Below are positions 34,626-45,089 of a stretch of DNA of 64,000 nt, piece by piece. A program made the translations under genes and the position numbers. The notes under the pieces are model-generated. The model was not told where the DNA came from, made no database searches, and worked only from the letters and a program-made list of their open reading frames with translations. The stretch is from an uncultured Lachnospiraceae bacterium (lineage in GTDB: Bacteria; Bacillota; Clostridia; Lachnospirales; Lachnospiraceae). Numbering within the stretch: position 1 is the first letter of the stretch; every line of letters begins with the position of its first letter. The DNA lies in NCBI GenBank assembly GCA_947626745.1, contig CANQTF010000001.1:310001-374000 (forward strand). The letters are read 5' to 3'.

Positions 34626-37313
34626 CTACTGCGTATCCTCCACGAACCGTTCAAATTCCTCCGGAGTCATCAGCACCTTGCGCGGCTTCGTGCCCTCTTC
34701 CTCGCCCACGACGCCCGCCTCACAGAGCTGGTCCATGATCCGGGCTGCCCTGTTAAAGCCGATCTTGAACACTCGCTGCAGCATGCCGATAGAGGCTTTG
34801 TCCTTCTCGATGACGAATCTGCCGGCCTCCGCAAAATACTGGTCATATTCGGAATCGCTCTCTCCCGCCGCGCCGCCGCCTGTCACAGCGCCGCCTATAT
34901 TTTTGATCTGACTCTCCACATCGCCGTCGTAAACATTTCCGATATTCTGGTTTTTCAGGAAATCGACCACGTCCGCCACTTCCTTGTCCGAGACGAAAGC
35001 CCCCTGTATGCGGGTCGGCTTCGGATACCCCTGCGGGTAAAAGAGCATGTCCCCTTTGCCGAGCAGCTTCTCCGCGCCGACCATATCGAGGATCGTGCGG
35101 GAATCCACGCCGCTGGATACGGCAAACGCCACCCGGCTCGGCATATTCGCCTTGATCAGCCCCGTGATGACATCCACGGAGGGGCGCTGCGTCGCTATGA
35201 TCAGATGAATGCCGCACGCTCTCGCAAGCTGTGCCAGACGGCAGATCGATTCCTCCACCTCGCCCGGCGCCACCATCATCAGATCCGCCAGCTCGTCCAC
35301 AACGATCAGGATCTGCGGCAGCTTCGCCGGCGCCTCCGGATCCCCCGCCTCGCGCATGCTCTCCACCTTTTTGTTATATCCCTTCAGGTCACGGACATTG
35401 AGATCCGCAAATTTCTTGTACCGCTCCGTCATCTCCGCAACGCCCCAGTGCAGGGCCGCGGCCGCTTTCTTCGGATCCGTCACAACGGGGATCAGCAGAT
35501 GCGGTATGCCGTTGTAAACGCTCAGCTCCACCACCTTCGGATCGATCATGATCATCTTCACGTCCTCCGGCTTCGCCTTGTACAGAATACCCATGATGAT
35601 CGTATTGATGCAGACAGACTTGCCTGATCCGGTCGCGCCCGCGATGAGCATATGCGGCATCTTGGCGATATCCGCCATCACGATCTTGCCGCCGATGTCC
35701 TTGCCTACCGCAAACACGAGATCGGAGCGGAACTCTTTAAATTCCTGCGATTCCACGAGATCGCGGAACGCCACGGCGCTGTTCTCCTTGTTCGGCACCT
35801 CGATGCCCACCGCAGCCTTGCCGGGGATCGGCGCCTCGATACGGATATCCGTGGCCGCCAGATTCAGCTTGATGTCGTCGGCCAGACTCACGATCTTGCT
35901 GACCTTGACACCCATCTCCGGCTGCAGCTCATAGCGCGTGACGGAGGGGCCCTGGCTGATATCCGTGACCGTCACTTTCACGCCGAACGTGCCCAAGGTC
36001 TGACGCAGACGCTCCGCCGTCTCCTTCAATTCCCGTGCGGAGTCGCCGGCCTTCTTTCCGCTTCCCTTCGCAAGCAGACTCACGGGTGGAAATCTGTACG
36101 GCTTCGGCGCGGCTCTGTGCCCGCCGGCCGGATCTGTCCCCGCATACGCTGCGCGGCCCGTTTCCGTTCCGGAGCCAACCGCACTTTCTCTTTCTGTGGG
36201 GGCTGTGATATCCTTCTGTTCCGAACGCATCACCGATTTCGCGCTGTCTTCCGGCTCATACGCAGCCGCAGACCCGTCCTCCGGCCCTTCCTCTTCGTCC
36301 TCCTCATCGACTGCGCCGTGTATGCGTATCTCATTCATGGCATCTGACTCGTTCTCTATGTAATGATAGGAATGGGGCGCGCGTCTGGCCGTCTCCCCCT
36401 GTGCGTCCTCCTCCGTCACATTCAGCATGATCTCATGCAGATCGTCCCGCGTCCTCTCCGCATCTTTTTTCTGCTTCTCCCTCTCGCTTCCGTGTACAAG
36501 AGAGGTATCCAACATAACGCCGCTCACCTTTTTGTCCATACGCAGGATCTTCTCGTTCTCCAGCTCTTCCTCTTTCTGTCTGCGCCGTTCTTCCTCCCTT
36601 GCGCGCTTTTCCTCCATGACCGCCCGCCGTTCCTGCGCGCGTTCCCTGCGGTAAGCGGCGTCCTCCACGGAGCGCTCATACATGCGCTGCCCGTGCTTCT
36701 TCACACCGCCGATAAAAGACTTCTCCGTGACGATCACCATGCAGATGATGCCGAGCACAAGGATCAGCAGCACGGTGCCGACCATACCCAAGAACCGATA
36801 GGACAAGTAAGCAAGCGATCCGGCGATGATGCCGCCGCCGCTGTGATCCTCACTGCAGCGCGCATAGATCTCCTTCCACTGATAGCTGTCCGTCTGCCCC
36901 AGCCGGGCGCTGAACAGCTCGCACACCATGCTGACCAGCAAAAACAGTACGATGCCGGAGATCAGCTTTCTCGCGGCAATATTGCTGCCCACGTTGGACA
37001 TGCCGAAAGCGATCGCCAGAAATATGATGATCGGCGCGACGTACGCCGTCAATCCGAAAAGACCGAACATCACGTCGCTGACCGCGTCACCGATACTGCC
37101 GACGATGCCGAAATTGCAGAGGAACAAAATGACCGCAAGCGCGAGAAAAACAATGAGCAGTATCTCATTACGGATCGCGGCGTCCATAGGCTCCGCCTGT
37201 GCCGTGCGGCCCTGCCGCCCCGGCTGTGTCCGTCTGCCTCTGTTTGTACTTTTGCCTGAAGACGACGTGCTCCGCGTAGACGAAGCGCGTTTTCTTCCCT
37301 GCCCTGATGCCAT
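34626..37313 (-). CDS. FtsK/SpoIIIE-family DNA translocase
   Basis: An 895-residue membrane-anchored motor. The N terminus has a basic tail and four TM helices (about 48-190), then a long charged linker (about 210-400), the ATPase with Walker [15 protein letters not shown] and Walker [14 protein letters not shown], and a C-terminal winged-helix gamma domain beginning [17 protein letters not shown] that reads polar DNA motifs. It moves chromosomal DNA through the septum in division or into the forespore. The neighbouring tepA-like gene, as in Bacillus where ymfB lies by spoIIIE, favours the SpoIIIE ortholog. The promoter is in the short gap after tepA. Confidence 0.95.
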   Translation of the reverse strand: MASGQGRKRASSTRSTSSSGKSTNRGRRTQPGRQGRTAQAEPMDAAIRNEILLIVFLALAVILFLCNFGIVGSIGDAVSDVMFGLFGLTAYVAPIIIFLAIAFGMSNVGSNIAARKLISGIVLFLLVSMVCELFSARLGQTDSYQWKEIYARCSEDHSGGGIIAGSLAYLSYRFLGMVGTVLLILVLGIICMVIVTEKSFIGGVKKHGQRMYERSVEDAAYRRERAQERRAVMEEKRAREEERRRQKEEELENEKILRMDKKVSGVMLDTSLVHGSEREKQKKDAERTRDDLHEIMLNVTEEDAQGETARRAPHSYHYIENESDAMNEIRIHGAVDEEDEEEGPEDGSAAAYEPEDSAKSVMRSEQKDITAPTERESAVGSGTETGRAAYAGTDPAGGHRAAPKPYRFPPVSLLAKGSGKKAGDSARELKETAERLRQTLGTFGVKVTVTDISQGPSVTRYELQPEMGVKVSKIVSLADDIKLNLAATDIRIEAPIPGKAAVGIEVPNKENSAVAFRDLVESQEFKEFRSDLVFAVGKDIGGKIVMADIAKMPHMLIAGATGSGKSVCINTIIMGILYKAKPEDVKMIMIDPKVVELSVYNGIPHLLIPVVTDPKKAAAALHWGVAEMTERYKKFADLNVRDLKGYNKKVESMREAGDPEAPAKLPQILIVVDELADLMMVAPGEVEESICRLAQLARACGIHLIIATQRPSVDVITGLIKANMPSRVAFAVSSGVDSRTILDMVGAEKLLGKGDMLFYPQGYPKPTRIQGAFVSDKEVADVVDFLKNQNIGNVYDGDVESQIKNIGGAVTGGGAAGESDSEYDQYFAEAGRFVIEKDKASIGMLQRVFKIGFNRAARIMDQLCEAGVVGEEEGTKPRKVLMTPEEFERFVEDTQ

Positions 37314-37358
37314 GTCAATGCCTCCTGCGCATACTCCACCTGATATTACACTTTATAT

Positions 37359-37387
37359 AGTATAGCATTTTCATATTGGCTTGTCAT
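37359..37387 (-). promoter_or_regulatory. Promoter of the spoIIIE, fhs, folD unit
   Basis: ATGACA (37382-37387) and TATACT (37359-37364) are separated by 17 bases on the minus strand, and the -10 is extended by TG one base upstream (TGCTATACT). It lies between the tepA-like stop codon and the translocase start. Confidence 0.65.
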
Positions 37388-37390
37388 CCC

Positions 37391-38155
37391 TTATTTTGTA
37401 TCCGTGATCCTTTTGTCTACCATATCGTGGAGTTTCGCCACCGCATCCCGGATACCGCCCACCTGACAGATGATCCCCTCCTCTACGGCATCGCTGCCTA
37501 CGAGGATCGTCCCCACATCCTTCGTCAGCACCCCCGTCTCCATCATCAACTCCTCCAGCCTTGACTTGGATATCTTACAGTGGGTACACACAAATCCCGT
37601 GATCCGATCCTGTATCTGCCTGAAATAGTCAAAAGTCTGCTGCACGCCGATGACCATGCCGTTTAGCCGCACCGGGTGGATGACCATCGTTCCCGTCGGC
37701 ACGATGTAGGAATAATCCGTGCTGACTGCGATAGGAACGCCGATAGAATGGCTTCCGCCGAGCACAAGCGAGACCGTCGGTTTGCTCAATGACGCGATCA
37801 TCTCCGCGATCGCAAGACCCGCCTCCACATCTCCGCCCATCGTGTTCAACAGGATCAGGACGCCGTCGATATCCTTGCTGTCCTCTATCGCCGCTAACTG
37901 CGGCAGCACATGCTCGTATTTGGTCGTTTTTGATGTGCTGCCGAGATTGTCATGCCCTTCGATCTCCCCGATGATCGTGAGCAGGTGTATCTTGTGATGC
38001 GAGGCGTTCTCGTCCAGCGTAAGCTGTCCGGTCTCGCCGATGCGGTCGTCCTGATGCTTTTCCTTATCGCGCTGCTTTTCCTGCTCCTCGCGCTTTTCCT
38101 CACTGTCCGCTTTATGATCCTTATTTTCGTTCCTGCCGTTATTCTTGTTTCCCAT
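37391..38155 (-). CDS. ClpP-like serine protease of the TepA/YmfB type
   Basis: A 254-residue protein. The first 65 residues are very charged and probably disordered. The rest is a ClpP/crotonase fold with ILLNTMGGDVEAGLAIAEM and the nucleophile-Ser region LVLGGSHSIGVPIAVS, followed by GTMVIHPVRLNG, whose His is the second catalytic residue. TepA in Bacillus is a ClpP-like protein linked to protein export and sporulation. It lies next to the FtsK/SpoIIIE gene as in Bacillus. The ATG at 38155 follows AGGAGGG; the frame extends upstream to 38194 without a better site. Confidence 0.88.
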   Translation of the reverse strand: MGNKNNGRNENKDHKADSEEKREEQEKQRDKEKHQDDRIGETGQLTLDENASHHKIHLLTIIGEIEGHDNLGSTSKTTKYEHVLPQLAAIEDSKDIDGVLILLNTMGGDVEAGLAIAEMIASLSKPTVSLVLGGSHSIGVPIAVSTDYSYIVPTGTMVIHPVRLNGMVIGVQQTFDYFRQIQDRITGFVCTHCKISKSRLEELMMETGVLTKDVGTILVGSDAVEEGIICQVGGIRDAVAKLHDMVDKRITDTK

Positions 38156-38197
38156 ACCGCCCTCCTGACGCTCCTTGTTTCTGTCACAATGCAAAAA

Positions 38198-38224
38198 AAG
38201 AGAACCACATCATGATCCTCTCTT
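38198..38224 (-). terminator. Probable terminator after the polytopic membrane gene
   Basis: On the minus strand a 6-base stem AAGAGA/TCTCTT with an inner ATCATGAT is followed by a run of seven T. The stem is short, so strength is uncertain. It lies about 45 bases after the stop codon of the 38270-39853 gene. Confidence 0.45.
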
Positions 38225-38269
38225 AGTTTGCGTTGCCGCGTGATATTTATGCATCGTCCGAAGCGATCG

Positions 38270-39853
38270 TCATCGTATGTCAAAATCATCGTCGGGCGCG
38301 ACTTCCACGTCATACTTCATATCCTGCTCGGAAACGTCGTATCGGTAATCCATGTCGCGTCTGAGGTGCTTCTTGGGAAGCGGCAGCGGATTTTCGATAT
38401 AGGCAGACTGCCCTGCTTCCTCCGCCGTCTGCTTTTGCTCTGCGGCCGCATTGATCTCCTCGATCGCAGTCTGCATCGCTTTCGCCCTGCCGCCGAAGAT
38501 ACAGTTCTGCAGACCCAGCCCGGCCAGCACTGCCCAGACATACAGGGACAATACCCCGAAACCGTGAGGCCCGTATACCGCAAGCGGCGTGGGCGCGGCC
38601 AAAAGGCACAATAAGATCCACGGCGTATAGTTCTGCGCCCTGCCGTTCCTGACAAAAGCGAATACGAGAAACAAAGCCAAGAACACCAAGAGCCCGGCCA
38701 GACAGCTATCCGCCGTATAGGGTTGACGCCCGGTATAAAAATAACTGTTCTCATAACAGGCGCGCAGCATGTTCCCGATGCGCGCCGCGACCGGGCCAAA
38801 CGCTTCAAGCTCCCCCTCCGCAGCACAGGTGAGACCGGCGGCAGCGCCGACCCATGCCGCTATGCCCGTCACGGCCGCAGTCAATATGACCGCCGCGCTC
38901 ATACCCGCCGAAGCGCATGTCCGCTTCCCGTCCTGCCCTTTTTTCTTCCCCGCGGCCACAGACAGGACGAGGAGAAACAGCGATGCCGCCGTCAGGTCGA
39001 GATAGGCTGACGCACCGATCAGAACGCCGGCTGCGGCCGCGCCTGGCACTGCCGCCGCCCGCGGCATACGGCCTGTGCAATAGCTCTTGACATAGCTTCC
39101 GACCGCCAGCAGACCGATCAGATACAGTACAAAAAAAAGCCACTCCGGTCCGGGCCGTACAAGCATATGCAGACATGTGAGCGAACCTGCCATGTAAAGG
39201 CTTGCGATACATGCCGGCAGACGCCCCGCAAGCGTCCTCGTCGCCGCGTAAATAAGAAGCAGACTCAACATCTGCAGCACGATCTGCAAAAAGACCACCG
39301 AGACGGCTCTGTTTCCCAGAAAAGAAAGGGTGACGGACAACACTGCCACGTACAGGTCGCCTATCCCGCAGTCCGTCAGCGCGCCGGGCGCTCCCTGCGT
39401 CACGGCGGCCCTGTTGTAATATGCCTGTCCGTCCGCCGGAAAAATACCGGCCCCGCCGATCTCACCGGCCGTCTGCGCCGAGATATAGTTCAGGCACATG
39501 ATCCTGACCAGCAGTCCGCCCGCCATGATGAGCATGACTGCGATGCACTCCGCCGCTGCCGCTGTCCGCTTGCTCCACGTAACGCTTCGCATGATCCTGC
39601 CGGAGATCTTCTCTATGACCAGATACAGCCCGAACGCTGCGGGAATGAGGAGCAGACCGGCAGCCAGCCAGATCCCATCCCGAACGCCGATCGGATACCC
39701 GATGAACGATCTGGGCGTAACGGTCCAGATCATACCCCAAGCGCCGCTCAGAGACCGTATCCATATAAGGCCGCTGACCGCAAGCAGCGCCGCACACAAA
39801 ACGGCAAACAGGAACCAAAGTATATAGCTGAACCTTGTCTTTTGATAAGTCAT
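38270..39853 (-). CDS. Polytopic membrane protein, possibly glycosyltransferase-like
   Basis: A 527-residue protein with about 11-12 TM helices and a cytoplasmic acidic tail of about 70 residues rich in Asp, Tyr and Arg. The helical layout, with a large extracellular loop after the third or fourth helix, recalls GT-C mannosyltransferases and ArnT-like enzymes. I do not see a clear catalytic Asp-Asp or Asp-Glu pair in the first loop, so the assignment is only structural. The tail ends EVAPDDDFDIR. It lies 18 bases after metY and about 115 bases before the tepA-like gene. Function unknown. Confidence 0.65.
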   Translation of the reverse strand: MTYQKTRFSYILWFLFAVLCAALLAVSGLIWIRSLSGAWGMIWTVTPRSFIGYPIGVRDGIWLAAGLLLIPAAFGLYLVIEKISGRIMRSVTWSKRTAAAAECIAVMLIMAGGLLVRIMCLNYISAQTAGEIGGAGIFPADGQAYYNRAAVTQGAPGALTDCGIGDLYVAVLSVTLSFLGNRAVSVVFLQIVLQMLSLLLIYAATRTLAGRLPACIASLYMAGSLTCLHMLVRPGPEWLFFVLYLIGLLAVGSYVKSYCTGRMPRAAAVPGAAAAGVLIGASAYLDLTAASLFLLVLSVAAGKKKGQDGKRTCASAGMSAAVILTAAVTGIAAWVGAAAGLTCAAEGELEAFGPVAARIGNMLRACYENSYFYTGRQPYTADSCLAGLLVFLALFLVFAFVRNGRAQNYTPWILLCLLAAPTPLAVYGPHGFGVLSLYVWAVLAGLGLQNCIFGGRAKAMQTAIEEINAAAEQKQTAEEAGQSAYIENPLPLPKKHLRRDMDYRYDVSEQDMKYDVEVAPDDDFDIR

Positions 39854-39871
39854 CTTCTGTTTCCTTCTCGA

Positions 39872-41155
39872 TCAGACCTTGGACAGCGCCTGCTCCAGAT
39901 CCGCGATAATATCGTCTATGTGTTCAAGCCCGACGGAAAGCCTTATCATCTCCGGCGCAACGCCGGCTTCTCTGAGCTGTTCGTCATTCATCTGCCTGTG
40001 TGTATGGCTGGCAGGGTGCAGCACGCTCGTCCTCGCATCCGCGACATGCGTCACGATGGCCGCAAGCTCGAGATAGTCCATCAGCTTTGCGGACGCGGCC
40101 CTGCCGCCTTTCAGTCCGAAAGAGATCACGCCGCAGGTGCCGTGCGGCATATACTTTTGTGCCAGAGCATAATACTTGTTGCTCTTTAAACCGGGATAGT
40201 TCACCCAAGCGACCTTCTCATGTCCTTCCAGATACTCGGCCGCCTTCTGCGCATTATAACAATGTCTCTCCATGCGCAGCGGCAGTGTCTCCAATCCGAG
40301 GTTCAACAGGAAAGCATTCTGCGGCGACTGCATGGAGCCCAGATCCCTCATGAGCTGGCTTGTCGCCTTCGTGATATAAGCCGCCCTGCCGAATTTTTCC
40401 GTATAGACGATGCCGTGATAGGATTCATCTGGCGTGCATAGCCCCGGGAATCTGTCCGGATAGGCGCTCCAGTCGAAATTGCCGGAATCCACGATACAGC
40501 CGCCCAGAGACACGGCATGGCCGTCCATGTACTTCGTCGTGGAATGGATCACGATATCCGCGCCCCAGTTGAAGGGACTGCAGTTGATCGGCGTGGCGAA
40601 CGTGTTATCTACGATAAGCGGCACGTGATGCTCGTGGGCCGCCTTCGCAAACTTCTCGATATCCAGCACTACTAGGGCCGGATTGGCGATCGTCTCGGCG
40701 AACACGCACTTGGTATTCTCCCGAAACGCTTTGTTCAGTTCCTCTATGGGCGCATCGGGATCTACGATAGTGCAGCTTATCCCCATTTTCTTCATGGTGC
40801 ATGTGATAAGATTGAAGGTTCCGCCGTATACGGTGGAGGACAGGACCACATGATCGCCGGCCTCGCATATGTTCAGGACGGCATAGTGTACCGCCGCCTG
40901 ACCGGACGAGGTCAGCATGGCCGCCTCTCCGCCTTCCAGTTCGCAGATCTTGGCCGCCACACAGTCGTTGGTGGGATTCTGCAGTCTGCTGTAGAAATAA
41001 CCGCTCTCCTCCAGATCGAACAGTCTCCCCATAAACTCTGAGGATTCATACTTGAATGTGGTGCTCTGGAAGATCGGCAGCACGCGCGGTTCTCCGTTCT
41101 TCGGTTTCCAGCCGGACTGGATGCATATCGTCTCTTTCTTATATTGTCTGCTCAT
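39872..41155 (-). CDS. metY: O-acetylhomoserine aminocarboxypropyltransferase (sulfhydrylase)
   Basis: A 427-residue PLP enzyme of the Cys/Met metabolism family with normal MetY length. It makes homocysteine from O-acetylhomoserine and sulfide, the direct sulfhydrylation route to methionine. The PLP lysine is in VIHSTTKYMDGHA and the N terminus reads KKETICIQSGWKPKNGEPR. The product is the substrate of the MetH-like enzyme at the left edge. It lies 51 bases after yebC and no riboswitch-like leader is visible between them; I see no S-box in the gap. Confidence 0.94.
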   Translation of the reverse strand: MSRQYKKETICIQSGWKPKNGEPRVLPIFQSTTFKYESSEFMGRLFDLEESGYFYSRLQNPTNDCVAAKICELEGGEAAMLTSSGQAAVHYAVLNICEAGDHVVLSSTVYGGTFNLITCTMKKMGISCTIVDPDAPIEELNKAFRENTKCVFAETIANPALVVLDIEKFAKAAHEHHVPLIVDNTFATPINCSPFNWGADIVIHSTTKYMDGHAVSLGGCIVDSGNFDWSAYPDRFPGLCTPDESYHGIVYTEKFGRAAYITKATSQLMRDLGSMQSPQNAFLLNLGLETLPLRMERHCYNAQKAAEYLEGHEKVAWVNYPGLKSNKYYALAQKYMPHGTCGVISFGLKGGRAASAKLMDYLELAAIVTHVADARTSVLHPASHTHRQMNDEQLREAGVAPEMIRLSVGLEHIDDIIADLEQALSKV

Positions 41156-41206
41156 GATTGCCCGTTTCCTTTCATTCCTCTGTTACTCTGTCTTGCCGTC
41201 CGTCCG

Positions 41207-41935
41207 TCACTCGTCCCAGTTGTGGTACACCGCCTGTACATCGTCGTCTTCCTCCAGCAGATCCAGCGTCCTCTGCATATTCTTGATCGCCGTCTCGTCG
41301 GTCAGCTCCACCCAGTTCTGCGGGATCATCGTCACCTCCGAGGATACCGCGTTGACGCCCGCCTCTTTCAGCGCAGCGTCCACATCGCTCCACTGGTCGG
41401 GATCCGTGTAGATCTCATAGCTGTCCTCCTCCTCGGAGAAATCCTCCGCACCGGCGTCGAGCGCCAGCATCATAAGGTCGTCCGCCTCCATGCCGCACTC
41501 TTCCTTGTCGATGATGATCAGCCCTTTTTTGTCAAACATAAAAGAGACGCAGCCGGGCGTTCCCACATTTCCCTGCCCCTTTGTAAAGGCGTTCCTCACG
41601 TTCGCGGCCGTCCTGTTCTGATTGTCCGTCAGCGCGTCCACGATGACGGCGATGCCGTTCGGGCCGTACCCCTCATAAGTCACATACTTGTAATTGACGC
41701 CGCTGCCCTCGCCCGCCGCTTTCTTGATGCCTCTCTCGATCGTATCATTCGGCATATTGTTGGCCTTAGCCTTGGCGATGACCTGCGCCAGCTTAAAATT
41801 ATTGGAGGGGTCCGGTCCGCCCTCCTTGACAGCCACGGCGATCTCACGGCCGATGATCGTGAATATCTTACCCTTTGCGGCGTCGTTCTTCTCCTTCTTA
41901 TGTTTGATGTTCGCAAATTTGGAATGTCCTGACAT
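41207..41935 (-). CDS. yebC: YebC/PmpR-family protein
   Basis: A 242-residue protein starting MSGHSKFANIKHKKEKNDAA, the family hallmark. Family members act as DNA-binding regulators in some bacteria, and recent work links YebC paralogs to translation of proline-rich sequences. The full three-domain length is present. I start it at 41935, nine bases after AAAGGAG. It lies 36 bases after the CBS-domain gene and is probably in the same transcript, with metY following. Confidence 0.95.
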   Translation of the reverse strand: MSGHSKFANIKHKKEKNDAAKGKIFTIIGREIAVAVKEGGPDPSNNFKLAQVIAKAKANNMPNDTIERGIKKAAGEGSGVNYKYVTYEGYGPNGIAVIVDALTDNQNRTAANVRNAFTKGQGNVGTPGCVSFMFDKKGLIIIDKEECGMEADDLMMLALDAGAEDFSEEEDSYEIYTDPDQWSDVDAALKEAGVNAVSSEVTMIPQNWVELTDETAIKNMQRTLDLLEEDDDVQAVYHNWDE

Positions 41936-41971
41936 CTTTTCTCTCTCCTTTATCTTTTCTCGCAAATGTCC

Positions 41972-43354
41972 TTATGCAGACTCTGTCCCCGCCTCTGTCT
42001 CTTTCTCTTTCTTTCTTGCCGTCACGGTCTGGATCATGCGGTCTTTGACCTCCATGATGCGGAAGACATAGCCCTCGTACTCAAACTCGAAATCCTCCCC
42101 GTCCTCCGGGATATGTTCCAGCCTCGATATCACGAACCCGTTCACCGTGTCAAAGGGTTCTTCCTCAAAGCTGATATTGAGCTGATCCGCCAGCTCGTCA
42201 AGCGGCATCATGCCTTGGATCACATAGCTGTCCGAACCGCTCTCGCTGATGTAGGTCTCCTCCTCGTCGTACTCGTCCTCTATATTGCCGACGATCTCCT
42301 CCAGAATATCTTCCAGCGCAACAAGCCCCGCCGTCTGACCGTACTCGTCTATCACGATGACCATCTGGACCTTTTCCGTCTGCATCACGCGGAACAGATC
42401 GTTGAGCTTGCGCTTCTCCGTGATAAACCGCGGATCCCGCAGAAGCCCCTTGATCTTGCCGATAGGCTTATTCTTCATCTTCTCGTTCATCTGCATCCGC
42501 ATGACATCTTTCAGATGCAGGATACCCACGATGTGATCTATGGTCCCGTCATACACGGGGAAGCGGCTGTTATGCTCGTCCGCGATAAAAGCGGCGGCTT
42601 CCTGCAGCGTCATGGTACATTCGATGCCGACCATATTATTGCGGTTGATCATGATATCCTTGGCTTCCTTGTCCCCGAACTCGAAGATGTTATTGATCAT
42701 CTCCGCCTCGTTTGCGTGAATGATGCCCTGCTCATGGCCGACATTCACCATCGACAGGATCTCCTCCTCCGTCACGTCCGAGGTGTCCTTCGAAACGCGT
42801 ATCCCGCAGAGACGCAGAATACCGCCTGCCGTCAGCGAAATGAGCGACGCAAGCGGCGTCACGAGCCGTACATAATAATAGACAGGCGTGATCAAAAAGT
42901 TCAGCCAGCCCTCCGGATTCCGCGAGGCGGCTTTTCTCGGTATGGCTATCCCGAAAGTCACGATTATGTATAAGAGCGCCAGCGTGGCCAACACCGCCGC
43001 CAGCGCGGCCAGAATGTCTATATGCCACTCCACCGGGCTTTCCAGTCTGCGGACTGCCGCCCGGTAGGCCGCATAGCCGATACGGCTGTTCAGGCGGTAC
43101 AGATACACCGCGCCGAACAGAAGATCTACCGCCACGGCCCCCAGCTGCACCGCTCCCGTATACTGCGGCTGATGCTTTGTCAGATAGGCGAGCCGCCTCT
43201 GCTTCGCTCCGGGATCCTTCGACTCCTCTCCTTCCGCTTCCTCCATCTCCACACCTTTCATATCGCGAAAAGCGGAGTCAAAACCGTTAAACAACATTTT
43301 CATGAGCAGCAGTATGACAAAGCATATCATACTGCCCGCGACGCCGTCATCCAT
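41972..43354 (-). CDS. CNNM/HlyC-type membrane protein with CBS domains
   Basis: A 460-residue protein. The N-terminal third has about four hydrophobic helices (DUF21/CNNM-like, more divergent than usual), then a CBS pair with IMINRNNMVGIECTMTLQEA and VIDEYGQTAGLVALEDILEE, and the C-terminal CorC_HlyC domain (about 370-445). Related proteins move or sense Mg2+ or Co2+ and bind nucleotides in the CBS pair. The hemolysin name is historical. The start at 43354 is 50-60 bases after a strong promoter. It begins the unit with yebC and metY. Confidence 0.88.
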   Translation of the reverse strand: MDDGVAGSMICFVILLLMKMLFNGFDSAFRDMKGVEMEEAEGEESKDPGAKQRRLAYLTKHQPQYTGAVQLGAVAVDLLFGAVYLYRLNSRIGYAAYRAAVRRLESPVEWHIDILAALAAVLATLALLYIIVTFGIAIPRKAASRNPEGWLNFLITPVYYYVRLVTPLASLISLTAGGILRLCGIRVSKDTSDVTEEEILSMVNVGHEQGIIHANEAEMINNIFEFGDKEAKDIMINRNNMVGIECTMTLQEAAAFIADEHNSRFPVYDGTIDHIVGILHLKDVMRMQMNEKMKNKPIGKIKGLLRDPRFITEKRKLNDLFRVMQTEKVQMVIVIDEYGQTAGLVALEDILEEIVGNIEDEYDEEETYISESGSDSYVIQGMMPLDELADQLNISFEEEPFDTVNGFVISRLEHIPEDGEDFEFEYEGYVFRIMEVKDRMIQTVTARKKEKETEAGTESA

Positions 43355-43410
43355 ATCGTTTGAGTCCTTCCTTCTGCCGGATACCCGACAAAAACATTCT
43401 CTGATTCTAT

Positions 43411-43439
43411 ACTATAACAAGGAATGGAACGGGTGTCAA
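43411..43439 (-). promoter_or_regulatory. Promoter of the CBS-protein, yebC, metY unit
   Basis: Consensus TTGACA (43434-43439) and TATAGT (43411-43416) are separated by 17 bases on the minus strand, in the 118-base gap after mazF. One of the best sigma-A matches in the window. Confidence 0.75.
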
Positions 43440-43472
43440 ATCGGTTCACAGCGGTGTTTCGTTTCAGCCGTC

Positions 43473-43814
43473 TTATGTATTTAACTCGAGGCTGACCATC
43501 AAACCGTTATTGACAACTTTCATGATATCCTGATCCAGATGACATATCCTGTCCTTGAGGCGCTTCTTGTCTATCGTCCGAAGCTGCTCCAAAAGAATGA
43601 CCGAGTCTTTCACCATATCGTATTTGCCGGCGCTCAGTTCGATGTGTGTCGGGAGCTTCGCCTTGTTCATCTTGGACGTGATCGCCGCACAGATCACCGT
43701 CGGGCTGTGCTTGTTGCCGACATCATTCTGTATGATCAATACCGGCCTGATCCCTCCCTGCTCCGAGCCGATCACCGGTCTTAGGTCCGCATAGTAAATA
43801 TCTCCTCTTCTCAT
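43473..43814 (-). CDS. mazF: MazF/PemK-family endoribonuclease (EndoA type)
   Basis: A 113-residue toxin of the MazF family starting [19 protein letters not shown], with the conserved [15 protein letters not shown] and [18 protein letters not shown]. Members cut single-stranded mRNA or tRNA at short sequence motifs. In Firmicutes the gene usually follows alr, as here, but is preceded by a short antitoxin gene (ndoAI/mazE). The 93 bases between alr and mazF are too short for one and no other small gene is near. I start it at 43814, since homologs begin with RGD; the longer frame to 43880 adds 22 uncertain residues. Confidence 0.92.
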   Translation of the reverse strand: MRRGDIYYADLRPVIGSEQGGIRPVLIIQNDVGNKHSPTVICAAITSKMNKAKLPTHIELSAGKYDMVKDSVILLEQLRTIDKKRLKDRICHLDQDIMKVVNNGLMVSLELNT

Positions 43815-43907
43815 TATCACACACTTCCTTATACGAATATTTGCATCTATAGTATTGCCGTTTTCTCTAAGGGTATACATGATAATCTATTTTCCGTGCC
43901 GCCGCCT

Positions 43908-45089
43908 TCAGCGGCAGTCGTCATAATAATCTTTCGTGGCCGTGATCTGACCGTCTTTCACGTAGACGCGTGGGATACGCTTTCCCAGACCGCACGCAAG
44001 CTCATAGTTGAATCTTCCCGATATCTCTCCCAGTTCTTCCATCGTGATCCGCATACCGCCGTCCGCGCCGATCAGCGTCACTTCGTCCCCCTCCCGCGCC
44101 TCCGGTATGTCAGCCACGCTCACCATAAACTGATCCATACACACGCGCCCGAGGATCGGCGCTTTCCTGCCATGTATCAGCACAAAGCCCTTGTTGGAAA
44201 GCCCTCTTGGATAGCCGTCGCCGTATCCTACCGGTATCGTCGCCACACGCATCGGCTTCGGCGTAACGTAAGTGCCTCCGTAGCTGACCGGCACACCGCC
44301 GTCCACCTCCTTGACATACACGATGCTGCTCTTAAGCGACAGGACGGGCCGCAGATCCACGATGTCGCGCGCCACCTGCGCGGAGGGCCACAGGCCGTAT
44401 ATCGTGATACCGGCCCGCACCGCGTCCATATTTGCCTCCGGCAGCTCCACGATGCCCGCGCTGTTGGAACAATGCTTCACCGGAATGTGATACTGCAGCT
44501 TGCTCTCGACGCGCTCCATAAAATCCCGTATCCTCTTAAGCTGCTCTCTCGCCGATGTTTTATCCGTCTCATCCGCCCGCGCGAAATGGGTGAACATCCC
44601 CTCCACCTCTATACCCTCTGCAGCGAGCGCCTTCGCGACGAAGTCGATGCCCGCATCGTCCGGCCTGATCCCCACTCTGGTCATACCGGTATCCACCTTG
44701 ATATGCACCTTCGCGGGCTTGCCGACCTTCTTTGCGCACCGCGACAGTTCTTCTATGGTATCTTCCCTGAAAACCGCAGGACGTATCTCCTGCCGGATCA
44801 ATTCCGCATAGCTGTACGGAAAAGCGTAGCCCAATATCAGGATCGGCTTGCGCAGTCTAGCATGACGCAGGATAAACGCCTCCTCCGCCGTAGCGACCGC
44901 ATAGCCCGACACATAATCCAGCGCTTCCAGTTCTCTTCCTACCTGTACGGCGCCGTGTCCATAGGCATCCGTCTTGATCACGCCGATCATCCGCGTACCT
45001 GCCGCAAGGCGGCGGTGCATGCTTTCCATATTGTATCGGACGGCGTCCAGATCGACTTCCGCCCAGACTCTTTGGTAGTTCTCCTTCAT
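43908..45089 (-). CDS. alr: Alanine racemase
   Basis: A 393-residue PLP enzyme of normal length. It makes D-alanine for peptidoglycan. The PLP lysine is Lys39 in MIGVIKTDAYGHGA; the second barrel part shows MFTHFARADE and the C-terminal domain has GRVCMDQFMVSV. The ATG at 45089 overlaps the stop of nnr by four bases (ATGA), so translation is coupled. The frame stays open for another 109 residues upstream, but that Gly/Arg-rich part lies over the end of nnr and is not protein-like. Confidence 0.96.
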   Translation of the reverse strand: MKENYQRVWAEVDLDAVRYNMESMHRRLAAGTRMIGVIKTDAYGHGAVQVGRELEALDYVSGYAVATAEEAFILRHARLRKPILILGYAFPYSYAELIRQEIRPAVFREDTIEELSRCAKKVGKPAKVHIKVDTGMTRVGIRPDDAGIDFVAKALAAEGIEVEGMFTHFARADETDKTSAREQLKRIRDFMERVESKLQYHIPVKHCSNSAGIVELPEANMDAVRAGITIYGLWPSAQVARDIVDLRPVLSLKSSIVYVKEVDGGVPVSYGGTYVTPKPMRVATIPVGYGDGYPRGLSNKGFVLIHGRKAPILGRVCMDQFMVSVADIPEAREGDEVTLIGADGGMRITMEELGEISGRFNYELACGLGKRIPRVYVKDGQITATKDYYDDCR

